From: an uncultured Endomicrobiia bacterium
GTDB lineage: Bacteria > Elusimicrobiota > Endomicrobiia > Endomicrobiales > Endomicrobiaceae
Length of the DNA: 7,882 nt
Reading direction: 5' to 3'
Assembly: GCA_905236115.1 (NCBI GenBank)
Contig: CAJOOL010000197.1
Coordinates: 1-7,882, forward strand
The notes beneath the pieces were generated by a model. The model was not told where the DNA came from. It worked only from the letters and a program-made list of their open reading frames with translations, and ran no database searches. Positions 5,763 to 7,882 of the stretch are shown one piece after another (position 1 is the first letter of the stretch; each line of letters starts with the position of its first letter). Both the position numbers and the translations under genes were made by a program.

Positions 5763-6335
5763 ATGCAGGAAAGAGAAATAATAGAGAAAATTATTCAAGG
5801 TGAAAGTGATTTTTATAAGCTTATTATAGATAAATACAAAGATAAAGTTTTCGGAATAATTTATTCTTTTTGCGGACAGACTTGTGACTGTGAAGATATT
5901 GCACAGAATGTCTTTATAAAAGTTTTTAAGGCTTTGCAGAAATTCAAGTTTGAGTCGGAATTTTCCACGTGGTTATACAGAATAGTTATCAATGAAGCGA
6001 TAACCGTTTCCAAAAAGAAAAAACATACTAACAACATTCCTTTGGAAATAAATAACGATGACGAAGACGAAGATAATATAATTAATTTTTTAAAGTCGCA
6101 GGATGATACGGAACAGCAGCTTATAAGCAAAGATATTCAGGCAACGGTTTGGAATGCTCTTAACAGCCTTAGAGATAATTACAGAGCGGTTTTAACTTTA
6201 AGAGATATAGAAAATTATTCTTACGAAGAAATTGCAAATATTTTAAACGTTTCCTCCGAAAGAGTAAAAGTTTGGATTTTCAGAGCAAGAAACCGTCTTA
6301 AAGAAATTCTATTAAAGGATGAAGATTTACAATGA
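5763..6335 (+). CDS. ECF-type RNA polymerase sigma factor (RpoE/SigW-like)
   Basis: A 190-residue alternative sigma factor with only regions 2 and 4. Region 2 spans about 16-85: DFYKLIIDKYKDKVFGI, then CEDIAQNVFIKVFKAL (43-58), the core-RNAP-binding DIAQ-VF motif, and FSTWLYRIVINEA (67-79), the -10 recognition part. A linker (about 86-120) is unusually acidic (NNDDEDEDN). Region 4 spans about 125-184, with LRDNYRAVLTLRDIENYSYEEIANILNVS (136-164) and the helix-turn-helix ending VKVWIFRARNRLKE, which reads the -35. The ATG at 5763 is the only canonical start after the in-frame TAA at 5748-5750. Three cysteines (C37, C41, C43) cluster in region 2. The gene overlaps its anti-sigma partner by ATGA, a classic coupled pair. 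Regulon members and ECF subgroup cannot be read from the sequence. Confidence 0.93.
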   Translation: MQEREIIEKIIQGESDFYKLIIDKYKDKVFGIIYSFCGQTCDCEDIAQNVFIKVFKALQKFKFESEFSTWLYRIVINEAITVSKKKKHTNNIPLEINNDDEDEDNIINFLKSQDDTEQQLISKDIQATVWNALNSLRDNYRAVLTLRDIENYSYEEIANILNVSSERVKVWIFRARNRLKEILLKDEDLQ

Positions 6336-6865
6336 AATGCAAAGATTTTAAAAAAATAATTTCTTTATATTTGGACGGCTTTTTGCCGCCTGCCGAAAGA
6401 GCAGAGGCGGAAAAGCATATTTTCGTTTGCGGCGAATGTAAAAAAGAGTATACGGCATTAAAAAATATCAGAAGCGTTTTAGTCGGTTTTAAACTTCCGG
6501 AAACTTCCAAAAAACTTGATTCGGCTTTTACGGATTCCGTTATGGATAAAATAAAAAATAATTCCGTCGTTGTTGAGCCGGTAAAGAGCGGTAAGACGTT
6601 TTATTTAAATGTAATAAAAAAGCATTTTCTTATAGCTGCAGGTTTTTTATTTGTCATTTCGGCATCCGCTGTTTTTTTAGTTAAAGATAATACGGCTCAC
6701 AAAGAGGCCGTTGCCAGAAATACCGCTATTATTCAACAGCAGATTTCCGCACGTAAAAATTTAAATAATGATTTTATCTATGTGTTGGAAAATTATTTTA
6801 ACAGCTGTGCCGAAGCCGAAGACGATACTTCCGAAGAAGAATATATCATATCTCTGCTTGCCTAA
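6332..6865 (+). CDS. Zinc-finger (ZAS/zf-HC2) transmembrane anti-sigma factor
   Basis: A 177-residue probable inner-membrane inhibitor of the sigma factor encoded just upstream. The N-terminal domain has the anti-sigma zinc motif H29-x3-C33-x2-C36, with Cys3 as the likely fourth ligand. It is followed by a helical stretch to about 75 that would clamp the sigma factor. One hydrophobic segment (about 98-117) is a transmembrane helix. Residues 118-177 would be periplasmic, ending in an acidic DDTSEEE cluster and the hydrophobic C-terminus ISLLA. The ATGA overlap (4 bp) with the sigma gene and the domain order are typical of regulated-proteolysis anti-sigma factors. The ribosome binding site is poor (AAAGGA 6315-6320, 11 bases off), so coupling is likely. 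No protease (RseP/DegS-like) is encoded in the window. Whether the finger senses redox or the tail senses envelope stress is unknown. Confidence 0.85.
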   Translation: MKCKDFKKIISLYLDGFLPPAERAEAEKHIFVCGECKKEYTALKNIRSVLVGFKLPETSKKLDSAFTDSVMDKIKNNSVVVEPVKSGKTFYLNVIKKHFLIAAGFLFVISASAVFLVKDNTAHKEAVARNTAIIQQQISARKNLNNDFIYVLENYFNSCAEAEDDTSEEEYIISLLA

Positions 6866-6952
6866 TATCTGTTCTTGCTTGAGAAAAGCCCGAAAATTTC
6901 TACCCGGAATTTTTGAAAATCATCTCTAAAAAATAAAAGTTTTCAGAAATAA

Positions 6953-6996
6953 AAAAACACCGAACAGTCTTTATTCAAAAATTGCCCGGTGTTTTT
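6953..6996. terminator. Bidirectional intrinsic terminator between convergent genes
   Basis: AAAAACACCG (6953-6962) pairs perfectly with CGGTGTTTTT (6987-6996), giving a 10-bp stem with a 24-nt loop. The plus strand ends in a T-run (6992-6996) and the minus strand in a longer T-run (complement of 6951-6957). It lies 87 bp after the anti-sigma stop and 19 bp after the lipoprotein stop on the other strand, so it can end both. The loop is longer than ideal, which tempers confidence. The bases 6866-6952 show no ORF and no clear element. Confidence 0.7.
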
Positions 6997-7015
6997 ATTT
7001 ACGATAAATTATTTT

Positions 7016-7660
7016 TTATTGTCTGTTCTTTTCAACAAGTTTCTTGTTGGCCGTAATTTTCAGTTCAACTCTTCTGTTTTTTGCTTTTCCGTCAGTAGTA
7101 TCGTTGGATGCAATAGGCTGGTTTGCACCGAATCCTACATAAGTTAAACCGTAAGTCTGTAAACCATTTGCCAAAATATAATCGTATACGGCTTTTGCTC
7201 TTTTTTCGGACAAAGTCTGGTTATAAGATGCGGAACCCGTAGAATCAGTATGTCCCTGAACCTGAATGATATTTTCCGGATATTTCTTTAAAACTTTGTT
7301 CAAATCCGTAAGAGTCTGTTTTGCAGCGGCTGACAATTCCGCACTGCCGGTAGTGAACAGAATATCATTTTTTAATGTTACTTCTATGCCGTTATCTGTT
7401 TTTTTAACATCTGCAATCTTTGCAAGCTCTTTTGCTTGTTTATCATAATAGTTTCCTATTAAACCGCCTGCTGCCGCACCTGCCAAACCGCCGTAAATGG
7501 CACCTTCTGCGGATTTTCCGCCGGTGTTGTTAGCAATAATTGCTCCTGCCGCAGCACCTAATGCAGCTCCTGCTCCTGCTCCTATGGCAGTGTTTTTTCC
7601 GGGTGTGGTGCAAGCACCCAAAAATAATGCACAAACCAACAATACTCCAACTTTCTTCAT
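7016..7660 (-). CDS. OmpA-domain outer-membrane lipoprotein (YiaD/Pal-like) with glycine-zipper segments
   Basis: A 214-residue envelope lipoprotein. The signal peptide ends in the lipobox LGAC, with Cys17 as the lipidated residue. Residues 25-70 are Gly/Ala-rich in GxGxG/AAxG patterns, a glycine-zipper segment likely to insert in or pack against membrane. Residues about 92-203 form an OmpA C-terminal peptidoglycan-binding domain: NDILFTTGSAEL (98-109), QVQGHTDSTGSASYNQ (133-148) with Asp139, LSEKRAKAVYDYI (150-162) with Arg154, and GFGANQPIASNDT to NRRVELKI (176-202). Asp139 and Arg154 correspond to the pair that binds diaminopimelate in OmpA proteins. It therefore probably tethers the outer membrane to peptidoglycan. 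The ATG (7660-7658) follows AAGGAG (complement of 7667-7672) at six bases. It is monocistronic and convergent with the sigma/anti-sigma genes. Confidence 0.92.
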   Translation of the reverse strand: MKKVGVLLVCALFLGACTTPGKNTAIGAGAGAALGAAAGAIIANNTGGKSAEGAIYGGLAGAAAGGLIGNYYDKQAKELAKIADVKKTDNGIEVTLKNDILFTTGSAELSAAAKQTLTDLNKVLKKYPENIIQVQGHTDSTGSASYNQTLSEKRAKAVYDYILANGLQTYGLTYVGFGANQPIASNDTTDGKAKNRRVELKITANKKLVEKNRQ

Positions 7661-7681
7661 TTCCTTCTCCTTGTTTTTTTT

Positions 7682-7739
7682 GAAATGCCCGTAATCAAAT
7701 ATAATAGATATAACAGATTTATAATGAATCCGGCATTTC
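7682..7739 (-). promoter_or_regulatory. Inverted repeat in the lipoprotein-gene leader
   Basis: GAAATGCC (7682-7689) and GGCATTTC (7732-7739) are perfect 8-base inverted repeats 42 bases apart, flanking a very AT-rich stretch. They lie between the predicted promoter and the ribosome binding site, so they would enclose most of the 5' untranslated leader. They could form an mRNA stem or a pair of protein half-sites. Presence is seen, role is unknown. Confidence 0.4.
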
Positions 7740-7754
7740 TTCTGTTTTGCGTAG

Positions 7755-7783
7755 ATTTTATAATTTTAAGTTTTAAATATCAA
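7755..7783 (-). promoter_or_regulatory. Predicted sigma70-type promoter of the OmpA lipoprotein gene
   Basis: On the minus strand TTGATA (complement of 7778-7783) and TAAAAT (complement of 7755-7760) each match five of six consensus bases, with an optimal 17-base spacer. Transcription would start near 7748, giving a leader of roughly 88 bases before the ATG. In such AT-rich sequence chance matches are common, so this is a moderate call. No sigmaE-type match was found here. Confidence 0.5.
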
Positions 7784-7800
7784 GAAAAAAATATTCTTTA

Positions 7801-7882
7801 GGAAACACTGATTAATTATGAATGAGTAAAGCCCGAAGCAGATTTTGCCTATAAAGAGGCGGTTGAACCGCTTCAAGCGGAG
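7801..7882. other. Unassigned window end with a compact three-arm palindrome
   Basis: No convincing reading frame is seen in these 82 bases. Near the edge, GCGG (7859-7862), CCGC (7868-7871) and GCGG (7877-7880) alternate with 5-base spacers TTGAA and TTCAA, so the middle arm can pair with either neighbour. The stretch from 7801 (GGAAACACTGATTAAT) is reminiscent, from memory only, of terminal sequences of some IS5-family elements, and it follows TTA, a plausible 3-bp target. The segment is more G+C-rich than its flank. It could be the edge of a mobile element or an intergenic repeat cut by the window. Confidence 0.3.

Noticed and set aside
6885..7840. Shared decamer AAAGCCCGAA near 6885 and 7829
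   Set aside because: A single 10-base coincidence with unrelated flanks; too weak to call a dispersed repeat.

Overview
The window is a slice of an AT-rich bacterial chromosome. Most of it is one dense plus-strand run of housekeeping genes, followed by a stress-sigma module and one convergent outer-membrane lipoprotein gene. The product types (2[4Fe-4S] clostridial-type ferredoxin, MEP-pathway dxr, a lipobox OmpA-domain protein with glycine-zipper segments, a secreted DUF4015-type protein) fit an anaerobic, diderm (Gram-negative-type) bacterium. The lineage cannot be fixed from sequence alone; an Elusimicrobiota-like or similar gut/host-associated low-GC diderm is my best, weakly held guess.

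Layout. Positions 1-4246 carry the widely conserved block pyrH (5' end cut by the window), frr, a 57-residue ferredoxin, uppS, cdsA and dxr, with gaps of 1-74 bp or overlaps. It is the E. coli-type order pyrH-frr-uppS-cdsA-dxr with a ferredoxin gene inserted between frr and uppS. Where rseP and bamA often follow dxr, this genome has a secreted DUF4015-type (putative glycoside hydrolase) protein at 4281-5678. Next comes an ECF sigma factor (5763-6335) overlapping by 4 bp a zinc-finger, single-pass anti-sigma factor (6332-6865). A probable bidirectional terminator (6953-6996) separates this run from a minus-strand OmpA/YiaD-like lipoprotein (7016-7660) with its own sigma70-type promoter. The last ~80 bp contain a palindromic segment that may be the edge of a repeat or mobile element, but no gene is visible.

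How the genes fit together. PyrH and Frr serve nucleotide supply and ribosome recycling. Dxr commits carbon to isoprenoid precursors, UppS turns these into the undecaprenyl lipid carrier for the cell wall, and CdsA makes CDP-diacylglycerol for phospholipids. The ferredoxin may feed electrons to the iron-sulfur enzymes IspG and IspH of the same pathway (inference). The sigma/anti-sigma pair looks like an envelope-stress circuit. A near-perfect E. coli sigmaE-type promoter sits immediately before the sigma gene, which suggests autoregulation and a nearly leaderless message.

Non-coding structure: a heptanucleotide tandem repeat (AATTRTA) occurs after pyrH and after the DUF4015 gene, and at pyrH it supplies the end of the reading frame. 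A pair of mutually exclusive hairpins precedes cdsA. I found no CRISPR array, tRNA, rRNA or complete insertion sequence. Most of the window is ordinary core genome; the regulatory and repeat observations are the parts worth a second look.
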